A DNA stretch of 56,250 nt from an uncultured Flavobacteriales bacterium. Its GTDB lineage: Bacteria; Bacteroidota; Bacteroidia; Flavobacteriales; BACL11. The translations under genes were made by a program, and so were the position numbers. The stretch is taken from NCBI GenBank assembly GCA_913031595.1, contig CAJWCP010000006.1:1-56250 (forward strand), in the 5' to 3' direction. Under the pieces are notes generated by a model, which did not search any database, had not been told where the DNA came from, and saw nothing but the letters and a program-made list of their open reading frames with translations. This document shows positions 26,591 through 35,835 of the stretch, piece by piece. Position 1 is the stretch's first letter; each line of letters begins with the position of its first letter.

Positions 26591-27639
26591 TGAAGATTTT
26601 TTGCTACTTTGTGGAGCCTGCATCATATACAATAGATTTAGCAAATAATATATATGAAAAAAAGAATATAGATTATTGTTTTATTAATTCTACTACTCTT
26701 GTGCCTTCTAAGATTAATACTCAGAAAGACTTTTTAGATAATTTGGGGTTTATTTCAAGGTTAGTGTATGTATATAATATTTTTAGAAAGTATGATTTTA
26801 TTATTATAAATGGCTATAATAATTACCCTTTCTTATTATCTTTTATATTTAATTTATTCTCTTTTAAAAAGAAGTATATTGCTATAGAGTCTGATACTCA
26901 GTTAAGTGTTCCAGCTAATATTTTAAAGCGATTTTGTAAATGGGTTTATTTGTCTATTATTTTTAATCATAATTATATTTTTGGTTTTGCAGCAGGAAAT
27001 TTTTCACATAAAGATTTGTTTCGTAGTTATGGTATGAAAGAAGAAAGGATTTTTTTAATGCCATTAATGGTTGATAATCAGCGATTTTATTGTCATAATA
27101 AAGAGTTTTCAGATATTTTTACTTTTTTATATATAGGAAGATTAGTTAAGCATAAAGGAGTTGAAGAATTAATAAATATATTTAATTCTCATTTTATAGG
27201 AAAGAAGGCTGTTCTAAGAATAGTAGGTGGAGGAAAAGAAGCAGATTATTTAAATAAAAGATATGCTTCTGACCAGATTATATTTGCAGGTAAGAAATCT
27301 AATCATGAGTTAATACATGAATTACACTCTGCCTCTTGTTTTGTTTGCCCCTCTTTGTTTGAGCCTTGGGGTTTAGTTGTAAATGAAGCATTATCAGCTG
27401 CTTTACCTGTTATTTGCACAAAACATGTAGGAGCAAGTTCTGATTTAATTTTAGGTAAGAATACAGGTTTTATTAGTTGTGATATGAATGATTTTGGTAA
27501 TAAAATGTTAACACTCTATAATGATCCTATGTTGCTGAGAGAGTTTTCTAAGAATGCTAATTTTATGATGTTAGACAATTGGAATTACGATTTGTATTCT
27601 AATTGTTTAGATGATTTTATAGAGATTATTAAAAGATGA
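26590..27639 (+). CDS. Glycosyltransferase, GT4 family
   Basis: 349 residues. Donor-domain motifs: 'FTFLYIGRLVKHKGVEELINIFN', 'AVLRIVGGGKEADYLNKRY', 'IIFAGKKSNHELIHELHSASCFVCPSLFEPWGLVVNEALSAALPVICT', including the E-P-W-G-L-V-V-N-E variant of the GT4 E-x7-E motif. The acceptor domain has 'YDFIIINGYNNYPFLL'. Part of repeat-unit assembly. Start shares one base with the previous stop (TAATG), and the stop overlaps the deacetylase start by 4 bp. Confidence 0.9.
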   Translation: MKIFCYFVEPASYTIDLANNIYEKKNIDYCFINSTTLVPSKINTQKDFLDNLGFISRLVYVYNIFRKYDFIIINGYNNYPFLLSFIFNLFSFKKKYIAIESDTQLSVPANILKRFCKWVYLSIIFNHNYIFGFAAGNFSHKDLFRSYGMKEERIFLMPLMVDNQRFYCHNKEFSDIFTFLYIGRLVKHKGVEELINIFNSHFIGKKAVLRIVGGGKEADYLNKRYASDQIIFAGKKSNHELIHELHSASCFVCPSLFEPWGLVVNEALSAALPVICTKHVGASSDLILGKNTGFISCDMNDFGNKMLTLYNDPMLLREFSKNANFMMLDNWNYDLYSNCLDDFIEIIKR

Positions 27640-28373
27640 ATGTATTTTCGAATATAAGAGTTTTTTTAGTTAGGTTTTATTCTTTTTTTCTTTCTAACAG
27701 AAAAAGTAAGGTTATTTTCTATCATGATTTACATTCAGATATAAAATATACTGACATGTCAACACCTCTAAATTTATTTGTAGAACATGTTAATATTATA
27801 CGCAATAGTGGTTATGAGATTGTAAATAAGATTAATAAGGAAAAAGGTCAAATTGAAATATCTTTTGATGATGGTTTCTTAGGTGTTTATGATAATATCA
27901 ATGTTATTAGGGATTTAAATATCCCTATTCAATTATTTGTTGTGTCTTCTTATTTAGGCCGAAAAAACCATATTAATAAAGATCAATTATTAGAATTAAG
28001 TTTATTGTCACAAGTAACTATTTCATCTCATACTCATAATCATTATAGATTAGATTCTTTACAAGAAAATGAGGTGCTTTATGATTTAGAAATGTCAAAG
28101 AAGGTTATTGAAGGCTTAATTAATGAGAAGATTGCTTCTATTTGTTTTCCAGAGGGTATATTTAATCTAAAAATTATAAATATTGCAAGAAAGGTAGGTT
28201 TTTCTTGTTTATATATTTCTATTCCTGGTTTTTATTCTGATTTTTTTCTACCTGGAGTTATAAAAAGAAGTCTAGTGCAGTTTGCTAGTGCTAATGAATT
28301 TAAAGCGATTTTAAGAGGAGGAGACCATATATTGTATTGGTGGTATAAATATAAGCATTATATACAGTCATGA
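27636..28373 (+). CDS. Polysaccharide deacetylase-family (NodB homology) protein
   Basis: 245 residues. The NodB metal-binding pattern is present: 'IEISFDDGFLGVYDNINVI' (SFDDG motif 1), 'VTISSHTHNHYRLDSL' (SxHTxxH motif 2) and 'ASICFPEGIFN' (R/FP-G motif 3). It has 'KVIFYHDLHSDI' near the start. No signal peptide is obvious, although 'FLVRFYSFFLSN' could be a weak hydrophobic anchor. It likely removes N- or O-acetyl groups from a glycan intermediate or the polymer. Confidence 0.85.
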   Translation: MNVFSNIRVFLVRFYSFFLSNRKSKVIFYHDLHSDIKYTDMSTPLNLFVEHVNIIRNSGYEIVNKINKEKGQIEISFDDGFLGVYDNINVIRDLNIPIQLFVVSSYLGRKNHINKDQLLELSLLSQVTISSHTHNHYRLDSLQENEVLYDLEMSKKVIEGLINEKIASICFPEGIFNLKIINIARKVGFSCLYISIPGFYSDFFLPGVIKRSLVQFASANEFKAILRGGDHILYWWYKYKHYIQS

Positions 28374-29527
28374 GAGTTGCTTTAATATCTTCTTCTTTTT
28401 ATCCTGCTACCTTTTATGGAGGCCCTGTTTCTGCTACTTGGGATTTATCTAGAAAATTGGGTGATCAAGGTATAGAAGTTTATGTTTCTACTACAAATGC
28501 AAATGGTAAAGAACGTCTTAGGGTTAAGACTAATGAGTTTATAAATAAGGGAAAGAATTTATTTGTTAAATATTATCATGAACAGATTATTAATCGATTT
28601 TCTTTTAAATATATATTAGGATTGTGGAAAGATATTGCTAAATCGGATCTTGTTTATATACAATATCTTTTTCATTATACGGTATTTTTTGCATTAATTT
28701 ATAGTTTTTTACAAAATAAAAAGATAATCATTTGTCCTAGAGGTAGTTTCTCTCATTTCACCTTACATTATAAGTGGTCTTTATTAAAGTCTTTATGGTT
28801 ATCTGTCTTAATTAAACCCTTATGTAAAGATGTATGTTGGCATGTTTCTTCTTATTTGGAAGAGCAGGATATTTTAAAGCTTTTTCCAAAAGCAGATATT
28901 AAAGTTATCAACGATGGGATTGATTATAATACATTTCAGGATATAGATAAATTAGATAAAAAGGAATTGCTATATAAATTTACTAATCATAACTTTGAAA
29001 AGATTTCACATATTTTTTTCTCGATGGGCAGATTGCATAAAATAAAAAGGTTTGATGCCGTTATTGATGCATTTGTTTTATTTTTAAATGATTATCCAGA
29101 TGCTAAATTACTAATTGCAGGTCCAGATGATGGTTGCAGGAATAATCTGCTTAAGCAGATCCAAGATTTACATTTGTCTAATTCTGTTTTCTTAATAGGT
29201 TCGCTAGATTTTAGGAGTAAATGTTTAGTTATGGGAAATGTAGATTTATTTATTTTAGCTTCTTATTTTGAAAGTTTTGGAATAGTTATTGCTGAATCAC
29301 TTGCTTGTGGAACTCCTGTTGTTGTTTCTAATAATACTCCTTGGAAAGATATAGAAAAAAATAAATGTGGTATTTTTACTGAATCTGAGTATGATGGTCT
29401 TTATTTATCTTTTAAAAGATTTTTAGATATGGAATTTGATAGTAATATGATTAGGAATTATGTCAGAGTAAATTATGATTGGCATGTAATAGTAAAAAAG
29501 TTTATTAATTTAATTAAGAGTCAGTAA
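28370..29527 (+). CDS. Glycosyltransferase, GT4 family
   Basis: 385 residues. The N-terminal 'VALISSSFYPATFYGGPVSATWDLSRKL' is the classic GT4 acceptor loop, with 'SDLVYIQYLFHYTVFFALIYSF' and 'IICPRGSFSHFTLHYK'. Donor domain: 'HIFFSMGRLHKIKRFDAVIDAF', 'AKLLIAGPDDGCRNNLLKQIQD', 'SVFLIGSLDFRSKCLVMGNVDLFILASYFESFGIVIAESLACGTPVVVS'. The E-S-F-G-I-V-I-A-E motif is intact. ATGA overlap with the deacetylase gene; the carbamoyltransferase begins at the base after the stop. Confidence 0.92.
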   Translation: MRVALISSSFYPATFYGGPVSATWDLSRKLGDQGIEVYVSTTNANGKERLRVKTNEFINKGKNLFVKYYHEQIINRFSFKYILGLWKDIAKSDLVYIQYLFHYTVFFALIYSFLQNKKIIICPRGSFSHFTLHYKWSLLKSLWLSVLIKPLCKDVCWHVSSYLEEQDILKLFPKADIKVINDGIDYNTFQDIDKLDKKELLYKFTNHNFEKISHIFFSMGRLHKIKRFDAVIDAFVLFLNDYPDAKLLIAGPDDGCRNNLLKQIQDLHLSNSVFLIGSLDFRSKCLVMGNVDLFILASYFESFGIVIAESLACGTPVVVSNNTPWKDIEKNKCGIFTESEYDGLYLSFKRFLDMEFDSNMIRNYVRVNYDWHVIVKKFINLIKSQ

Positions 29528-31258
29528 GTGTATATTTTAGGTATTAATGCTTATCATGGAGATTCTGCAGCATGCTTATTGAAGGATGGAGTTGTAGTTT
29601 GTGCTACTGAGGAAGAACGTTTTAGGAGAATTAAGCATTGGGCAGGTTTTCCTAAAGAGGCTATAAAATTTTGTTTGCAGGATCAAGGAATCTCTATTGA
29701 TCAAGTTGATTACATTACTATATCAAGAAATCCTAAAGCTAATTTTTACAAGAAATTAGCTTATGTTTTTAGTAATCCTAGTCAGTTTTCTTTTGTTCTA
29801 GATCGATTAATAAATACTAATAGGATTAATTCTATTCAAGATGAATTATCAAGTTTATTTAATATATCTTCTTCTTTATTAAAATCAAAGATATTTAATA
29901 TTGAACATCATAGGAGTCATATTGCTTCTTCTTTTTTTGCTTCTCCATTTAAGCATGCAGCTATTTTATCTATTGATGGTTTTGGTGATTTTACTTCTAC
30001 AATGACGGCAGTAGGAAATGGTAATCAATTTGATGTGCTAGGTGAAATAAATTATCCTCACTCATTAGGAGTTTTTTATACTACTTTAACACAGTTTTTA
30101 GGTTTTTCTAATTATGGTGATGAGTATAAAGTGATGGGTTTAGCTCCTTATGGAAAGCCAGTTTTTATTAAAGATTTAGAGAAATTATTATTAACAAAAA
30201 ATGGATTTTTTAAACTTAATAGATCTTATTTTAGACACTTTAAAGAAGGTATAAATATGAATTGGAAAGAGGGAAAACCTGTTGTCGGTATTAATTTTTC
30301 AGATTCTTTGGTTGATTTGATAGGCAAGCCTAGAAAGAAAGATGATTCTATAGAACAGTGGCATATTGATTTAGCTTGTTCTGTCCAAAAGATTACAGAG
30401 GATGTGATATTTTATATTTTAAATTCTTTACATAAAAAGACAGGTTTAGATAATCTTTGTATGACTGGTGGTGTGGCTCAAAACTCTGTAGTGAATGGAA
30501 AGATATTAGCCAGAACACCATTTAAGAATATATATATACCTTCAGCTGCTAATGATTCGGGTACTTCTATTGGCTCAGCTTTATATTTATATAATCATAT
30601 TTTGCGTAAACCAAGGTGTGAAGCAATTAAGTCTGCTTCTTTTGGTAAAGAGTATTCAGAAGAGTATGTTAGATCTTTATTAGACGAAAAAGGCATTCTA
30701 TATAAGATGTTATCTGATAAAGAATTATTTAATATAGTTGTAGATAAACTTTTGGATGCTGGAGTTGTTGGATGGTTTCAAGGTAGAGCAGAATTTGGCT
30801 CTAGAGCATTAGGCAATCGTTCTATTCTTGTAGACCCTAGAAGAGCTGACGCAAAGGATTTACTTAATAAGAAAATTAAGAGAAGAGAAACATTTAGACC
30901 TTTTGCACCTTCCATTCTTAAAGAATATATCTCAGAATATTTTTTACAAGAAGATAATGCTTATTTTATGGAGAAAGTTTTTGAAATTAAAGAGGAAAAA
31001 CGTGACAAGATTCCTGCAGTGACTCATGTGGATGGCACAGGGAGGTTACATTCAGTAGATTCATCTATATCTCCTAGGTATTATCAGCTCATTCGTACTT
31101 TTTATAATAGAACAGATGTCCCTATCCTTTTAAATACATCTTTTAATGAGAATGAACCAATTGTTAATTCTCCTGAAGAAGCTATTGAGTGTTTTTTAAG
31201 AACTAAGATGGACTTATTGGTTATCGGTAATATCATTATAGAACGCTCTAATGACTGA
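29528..31258 (+). CDS. Carbamoyltransferase (NodU/CmcH family)
   Basis: 576 residues, full length, GTG start directly after the previous stop. The N-terminal Kae1-like domain has 'ILGINAYHGDSAACLLKDGVVVCATEEERF', 'HHRSHIASSFFAS' (metal-binding His pair), 'LSIDGFGDFTSTM' and 'LCMTGGVAQNSVVNGKI'. The C-terminal YrdC-like domain has 'FQGRAEFGSRALGNRSILVDPR', 'ETFRPFAPSIL' and 'LLNTSFNENEPIVNSPEEAIECF'. It should transfer a carbamoyl group from carbamoyl phosphate, via an adenylate, to a sugar hydroxyl, here presumably decorating the operon's glycan. Confidence 0.93.
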   Translation: MYILGINAYHGDSAACLLKDGVVVCATEEERFRRIKHWAGFPKEAIKFCLQDQGISIDQVDYITISRNPKANFYKKLAYVFSNPSQFSFVLDRLINTNRINSIQDELSSLFNISSSLLKSKIFNIEHHRSHIASSFFASPFKHAAILSIDGFGDFTSTMTAVGNGNQFDVLGEINYPHSLGVFYTTLTQFLGFSNYGDEYKVMGLAPYGKPVFIKDLEKLLLTKNGFFKLNRSYFRHFKEGINMNWKEGKPVVGINFSDSLVDLIGKPRKKDDSIEQWHIDLACSVQKITEDVIFYILNSLHKKTGLDNLCMTGGVAQNSVVNGKILARTPFKNIYIPSAANDSGTSIGSALYLYNHILRKPRCEAIKSASFGKEYSEEYVRSLLDEKGILYKMLSDKELFNIVVDKLLDAGVVGWFQGRAEFGSRALGNRSILVDPRRADAKDLLNKKIKRRETFRPFAPSILKEYISEYFLQEDNAYFMEKVFEIKEEKRDKIPAVTHVDGTGRLHSVDSSISPRYYQLIRTFYNRTDVPILLNTSFNENEPIVNSPEEAIECFLRTKMDLLVIGNIIIERSND

Positions 31259-31988
31259 CACTACATTTTATGATATAACTCCTTTTAGTTATGGATATTC
31301 TTGTAAAGAAAGTATTATTCAGAATATGCATCCTTTACTTAAACAATTGATTCGTCAAAATAAGAATAAGTGTATGGTTGATGTTGGTTGTGGTTGTGGA
31401 CGTAATTTATTATATGCTTCTTCTTTTGCTAGTCAGTTAACAGGTATTGATTTAAGTATTCAATCACTAAATTTTGCTAAAGATTTTATAAAGAATAAAA
31501 ACTTAGAGTTAATAGTTGGTAATAATTTGGCTATCCCATTATTAGATAATACTGTTGATTTAGTGATTAGTGATGGAGTATGTCATCATACAGGAGATAC
31601 TGTTAAAGCTTTCTGTGAATGCATTCGTATTTTGAAGCCAGGGGGGACATTATATTTAGCTGTTTATAAGAAATATCGTTATTATCCACTTTTATATTAT
31701 GTTGTAGGTGGTTTTCTTAGATTAATTAATAAAATAAAATTAGGTAATTTTATCATAGAAAAGTTGTTTATTAAAATTCATTACCTAATGTATAGATTAT
31801 TTAAAGTGCAAAAATTCTCTATTAGTGAATCAAGGAATATTTTCTTTGATTATTTTTTAACTCCAATTGCCACGTTTCAATCTAAGAAAGATGTTGCTTC
31901 TTGGTCAAGAAATAATAATAGTACTATAGTTGATTATGATCGAACAAAGGGTAATTGCCATGTTTTTATAATTCAGAAGAATGAGTAA
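31251..31988 (+). CDS. SAM-dependent class I methyltransferase
   Basis: 245 residues. Motif I 'CMVDVGCGCGRNLLYASSFASQLTGIDLS', motif II region 'NNLAIPLLDNTVDLVISDGVCHHTGDTVKAFCECIRILKPGGTLYLAVYKK' are those of a Methyltransf_11-type Rossmann fold. The C-terminal part is hydrophobic and basic and may contact the membrane or a lipid-linked substrate. It overlaps the carbamoyltransferase gene by 8 bp and the GT2 gene by 8 bp. Likely O- or N-methylation of a sugar; the acceptor is unknown. Confidence 0.88.
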   Translation: MTDTTFYDITPFSYGYSCKESIIQNMHPLLKQLIRQNKNKCMVDVGCGCGRNLLYASSFASQLTGIDLSIQSLNFAKDFIKNKNLELIVGNNLAIPLLDNTVDLVISDGVCHHTGDTVKAFCECIRILKPGGTLYLAVYKKYRYYPLLYYVVGGFLRLINKIKLGNFIIEKLFIKIHYLMYRLFKVQKFSISESRNIFFDYFLTPIATFQSKKDVASWSRNNNSTIVDYDRTKGNCHVFIIQKNE

Positions 31989-32745
31989 AGAGCTTAAAAT
32001 AACTATTATTACAGTTTGTTTTAATAGTATTAAAACAATTCAAGATACTATTGATAGTATTAGAACTCAAGATTATGACAATATAGAATATATAGTCATT
32101 GATGGAGGTTCTTCAGATGGGACAATTGATATTATAAAGGAAAATTTAGATATAATAGATTATTATATATCAGAACCTGATCAGGGTATTTATGATGCAA
32201 TGAATAAGGGTATTTTAGCAGCAAAAGGAGATATAATAGGTATATTGAATTCTGATGATTTTTATCCTAATCAATTTATAATAAGTAATGTTATTAAATC
32301 TTTTAAAAGGGAAGATTGTGATGCTGTCTATGGCGATTTGGTGTATGTTGATGAAAAGAATACTACAGAGATTGTTAGATATTGGAAAGCAGGAAAATAT
32401 AATACAACTAAAATTAAGAATGGTTGGATGTTACCTCATCCTACTTTCTTTGTTAAGTCATTGATATATAAACGATTTGACTTGTATAACATTAATCTAA
32501 AGCAAGCGGCTGATTATGATATGATATTAAGATTGTTATATAAGTATAATATTGATGTTGTATATATGCCCATGATTCTTGTTAATATGCGGATAGGGGG
32601 GGTTAGTAATATGAATTTATTACAAAGATTAAAGGCAAATAAAGAAGATAGTTTAGCATGGAAGAATAATGGTCTTAGAAAACCATTTTTTCTACGATTA
32701 AGAAAGCCCTTGCAAAAGGTTCGGCAATTTTTTATAAAACCTTAA
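31981..32745 (+). CDS. Glycosyltransferase, GT2 family
   Basis: 254 residues. 'ITIITVCFNSIKTIQDTIDSIRTQDYDNIEYIVIDGGSSDGTIDIIKE' is the GT2 nucleotide-binding start, with 'EPDQGIYDAMNKGILAAKGDIIGILNSDDFY' (D-x-D type S-D-D metal motif), 'VYGDLVYVD' and 'LPHPTFFVKSLIY...LKQAADYDMILRL'. This matches WcaA/EpsE-like enzymes. The MRIGGV codons include seven consecutive G (32596-32602). Last glycan gene; a TTG-started amidotransferase follows after 6 bp. Confidence 0.93.
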   Translation: MSKELKITIITVCFNSIKTIQDTIDSIRTQDYDNIEYIVIDGGSSDGTIDIIKENLDIIDYYISEPDQGIYDAMNKGILAAKGDIIGILNSDDFYPNQFIISNVIKSFKREDCDAVYGDLVYVDEKNTTEIVRYWKAGKYNTTKIKNGWMLPHPTFFVKSLIYKRFDLYNINLKQAADYDMILRLLYKYNIDVVYMPMILVNMRIGGVSNMNLLQRLKANKEDSLAWKNNGLRKPFFLRLRKPLQKVRQFFIKP

Positions 32746-32751
32746 ATACTC

Positions 32752-33315
32752 TTGAAAGTTCTTATAATAGATAATTATGATTCTTTCACCTATAATCTTG
32801 CTCATTATGCAAGTATTTTTGTAGATAGATTAGATGTTTTACGATCTAATTTACTCGATATTAAAGCTATTTCTTATTATGATAAAATTATTCTTTCTCC
32901 TGGACCAGGTTTGCCTGTTGAACATCCATTTTTGATGGAGGTTATAGATAAATATCATTCTAAGAAACCTATTTTAGGTATATGCTTAGGTCATCAAGCA
33001 ATAGCGCAATATTTTAAGGCTAAATTAGAGAATCTTTCTATAGTTAAGCATGGAGTCTCTTCTTTGATTTATAATCGAAAAAATTGTTATGTATTTAATA
33101 ATTTACCAGAAAATTTTAATGTAGGTCATTATCATTCTTGGATTGTTTCTAAAGAAAAAATGCCCGATTCTCTGCATATTACATCAACAAATAGTGAAGG
33201 GATAATAACTTCATTTACTCATAAAAAATTTGATTTAAAAGGAATACAATTTCATCCGGAATCAATATTAACTGATTATGGTAAATTGATGATGAAGAAT
33301 TGGATAGAACATTAA
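32752..33315 (+). CDS. Aminodeoxychorismate/anthranilate synthase component II (PabA/TrpG)
   Basis: 187 residues, the usual length, TTG start (MKVLIIDNYDSFTYNLAHY). Class I glutamine amidotransferase triad: nucleophile Cys in 'PILGICLGHQAIAQYF', His and Glu in 'GIQFHPESI'; oxyanion region 'ILSPGPGLP'. It supplies ammonia to a chorismate-using partner (PabB or TrpE), which is not in this window. It is 6 bp after the last glycosyltransferase and overlaps convergent lptD by 4 bp. Whether it belongs functionally to the glycan operon or is simply its downstream border cannot be told. Confidence 0.9.
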   Translation: MKVLIIDNYDSFTYNLAHYASIFVDRLDVLRSNLLDIKAISYYDKIILSPGPGLPVEHPFLMEVIDKYHSKKPILGICLGHQAIAQYFKAKLENLSIVKHGVSSLIYNRKNCYVFNNLPENFNVGHYHSWIVSKEKMPDSLHITSTNSEGIITSFTHKKFDLKGIQFHPESILTDYGKLMMKNWIEH

Positions 33316-35792
33316 TTGTAATCTGGACTTAACCAATCTTTTCTTTTTTCAAATTTTAAGTCTTTTAATATTGAAGATTTGACACGAATTGTTAGCATGT
33401 AACTTCTATGAAGACCCATAGGAATCCAGTTAAATAACATTTCCCAACAGTGTAAATCTCTATATATATCTACTGAAGTGTAGGTTAATTCTTTTGTGTC
33501 AAAGTCATATCCTGAACGAAAACCTATTTTCCATTTAGGGGTAAGTTTTATATTACCTGAGAAATTAAGATTCTGTGTGGTGTCAGCAAATTCTGCTGAC
33601 CTATATCCTTTATCATATGTTATGGAATAGTTTGCTCTTAAGTCCCATGGGATTTCATAAAAATCTTCATCATCTTCTTTCTTAGATTTTTTCTGGTTTA
33701 TTGTTTTATTATTTAGATTTATTCCTATAGTAGAGTTTATAGATTTTAGTCTAGCTATTCTATTATTTGTATTAATTTCTAATTGATTAATATTTTGTGT
33801 CTGCTCTTTGTTTGTAGTATAAGGATCATATTGACTTGAGAAAGTAATATCAAATATGTTAAGTAATCTTGTTCTTGCATTAATATTTATTGTGCTAATA
33901 TTTAATGAGTCTTTAAATATATTATATGAACTGGAAATATTTAGGCTTTCTAATATCTTTACTTTTTTTATTTCTTCAGTAGTATCTTTTTTGCTCTTTA
34001 TTTTCATCTCAAGAATGTTGCCTAGGTTAAACCCAATTATTCCGTTTCTTCCTTTTGCAGGAGATCCAAATATGCCATTAGTCATTATAGAGTATTCTTG
34101 TATATTTCCTAATGTGTCAGATTGAACAGATTTATAATATCCGTATTTTTCATTTCCAAAATCAGGCCGGTAATTGAAAGAGATATTTGGTGTTATCACA
34201 TGACGTATAGCTTGTATTTGACCCTTAGACATCTGTATCAGTCCGTATATTTTTGTATTGATAGATGCTGAAAAAGAATAGTCATGCGCTCTTGTAAATT
34301 TATTTATTGTATCAGTAATAATTGAATTGCCATTCCAATTCTTTTCGATTTGTGAAAGATACCATCGTTCAGTAATATTTATTCTAGGGGTAAGTGTAAA
34401 ATGTTTTAATATTTTAACTGAAGTGCTAATAGGAATATTATGTTTCATTCCATATCGGAAATTATTAAAAGCTTCTTTTGTAAAAAGTATAGAATCAGCA
34501 ATTGATATACTGTTTTTTGTATTCATATTATAACTTACGCCAATCTTATGATACCAATTTTTCTTTATAGATTTTCCTATATTTTGAAATGGAAAGACTC
34601 TATTCATATTAAATGTGATTTCAGGTATAGATAGATTAATGATTTTAGTTTGAGTATTTTGATTATGCCTTAAGTTAGCAGATAAATTAAAAGGTGTCCC
34701 TATCCATCTTTTATTTATATTGACACTAGACTGAAATGTGTTTGTCAGATAATCATTAGCATTAAATGAATTATTTTTATGAAATGTACTGCTTCCTGCA
34801 TTTATGTTAGTGGAAAACTGTAGTGATGGATTAGCTTTTGGGTCTTGTTGGTGTCTCCAGCGTATAAAGAAGTCTCTTTTTATGCTGTAATCAGGAAATC
34901 CTTTCATACTGTTTATAATGTTCCCATAACTTAAATCTAGATTACCATTATATTTATATTTTCTTTTGTATCGTAGGTTAGAAAATAGAGACCAACTTCC
35001 TTTACTGTATATATCACTTTTAATACTAAGATCCATTTTATCATTTATAGTGAAATAGTATCCTCCTTGTTTTAGGAAAAAACCTAATCCTGCTGATTCT
35101 CCGTAAGACGGTATTATAATACCTGAGCTCTTTTTTTGATTATTTGGGAAATATCCAAATGGAAATAGGATGGGTGTTGGAATATTGAAGAATGTTAGAT
35201 ATGCAGGTCCGGTAATAATTTTCTCATTACCTATTATCTTAATTTTATTTGCTCTTATTGAATAATGAGGATGTTCTTTGTCACATGTGGTGTAATCACC
35301 TTTTTCTAAGTAAAATATCTCGTTTTCTTCTTTTTTTATAGTTTTTCCTAAAATGAATCCTTCTCCTTCTTTTTTAGATATTTGTTTGACATAAGCTTTT
35401 TTTGTTTTAAAATTGTATGTTATACTATGTGCTTTAAAGCTTTCATTTTTTTCCGTAAATATAGGGTGTCCAATCTTATTACCTAATGTATCGGTGGAAG
35501 TACTAGCATAAACAGTGTTTTCTTTCCAGTTAATTTCAATATAAGCAGCTGTTATAGTTATATCTTCGTATATTATTTTTGCTTCTCCAAATAAATATGC
35601 TTTTTGATTAACAATATTAATTTTAATAGAGTCCTTGGCAAATTTCTCTATCTTATTTTTAAAAGATTCTTCTTTATTATTGTTGTGTTTTATTGTATCA
35701 GCTAAATAAGTAATACTGTTTGCATCTGAATTATTAATAAATCTTGTTAATAAGAAAAAGAAGAGAAATAATTTTTTGGCTTTTATGTTCAA
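33312..35792 (-). CDS. lptD: LptD-like outer-membrane LPS assembly protein
   Basis: 826 residues with a TTG start; the in-frame TAA two codons upstream rules out a longer form. Signal peptide 'KKLFLFFFLLTRFINNSDANS'. Residues about 45-200 form an OstA/LptA-like beta-taco domain ('QKAYLFGEAKIIYEDITITAAYIEINW', 'FKAHSITYNFKTKKAYVKQ', 'FNIPTPILFPFGYFPNN'), then a long beta-barrel with alternating hydrophobic strands ending 'LTIRVKSSILKDLKFEKRKDWLSPDYN'. This is the layout of Bacteroidota LptD, which inserts LPS into the outer leaflet with LptE. Divergent to the amidase gene. Confidence 0.88.
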   Translation of the reverse strand: MNIKAKKLFLFFFLLTRFINNSDANSITYLADTIKHNNNKEESFKNKIEKFAKDSIKINIVNQKAYLFGEAKIIYEDITITAAYIEINWKENTVYASTSTDTLGNKIGHPIFTEKNESFKAHSITYNFKTKKAYVKQISKKEGEGFILGKTIKKEENEIFYLEKGDYTTCDKEHPHYSIRANKIKIIGNEKIITGPAYLTFFNIPTPILFPFGYFPNNQKKSSGIIIPSYGESAGLGFFLKQGGYYFTINDKMDLSIKSDIYSKGSWSLFSNLRYKRKYKYNGNLDLSYGNIINSMKGFPDYSIKRDFFIRWRHQQDPKANPSLQFSTNINAGSSTFHKNNSFNANDYLTNTFQSSVNINKRWIGTPFNLSANLRHNQNTQTKIINLSIPEITFNMNRVFPFQNIGKSIKKNWYHKIGVSYNMNTKNSISIADSILFTKEAFNNFRYGMKHNIPISTSVKILKHFTLTPRINITERWYLSQIEKNWNGNSIITDTINKFTRAHDYSFSASINTKIYGLIQMSKGQIQAIRHVITPNISFNYRPDFGNEKYGYYKSVQSDTLGNIQEYSIMTNGIFGSPAKGRNGIIGFNLGNILEMKIKSKKDTTEEIKKVKILESLNISSSYNIFKDSLNISTININARTRLLNIFDITFSSQYDPYTTNKEQTQNINQLEINTNNRIARLKSINSTIGINLNNKTINQKKSKKEDDEDFYEIPWDLRANYSITYDKGYRSAEFADTTQNLNFSGNIKLTPKWKIGFRSGYDFDTKELTYTSVDIYRDLHCWEMLFNWIPMGLHRSYMLTIRVKSSILKDLKFEKRKDWLSPDYN

Positions 35793-35802
35793 GACTTAAT
35801 AT

Positions 35803-35810
35803 TATATTTG
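35803..35810 (+). promoter_or_regulatory. -7 promoter box for the amidase operon
   Basis: TATATTTG, a perfect TAnnTTTG match, 25 bp before the GTG start of the amidase gene, in the short divergent gap with lptD. A TTG at 35776-35778 is farther than usual (24 bp), so the -33 element is unclear. Confidence 0.5.
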
Positions 35811-35835
35811 TCTAAACTGTAATAGTAGAAATGTC

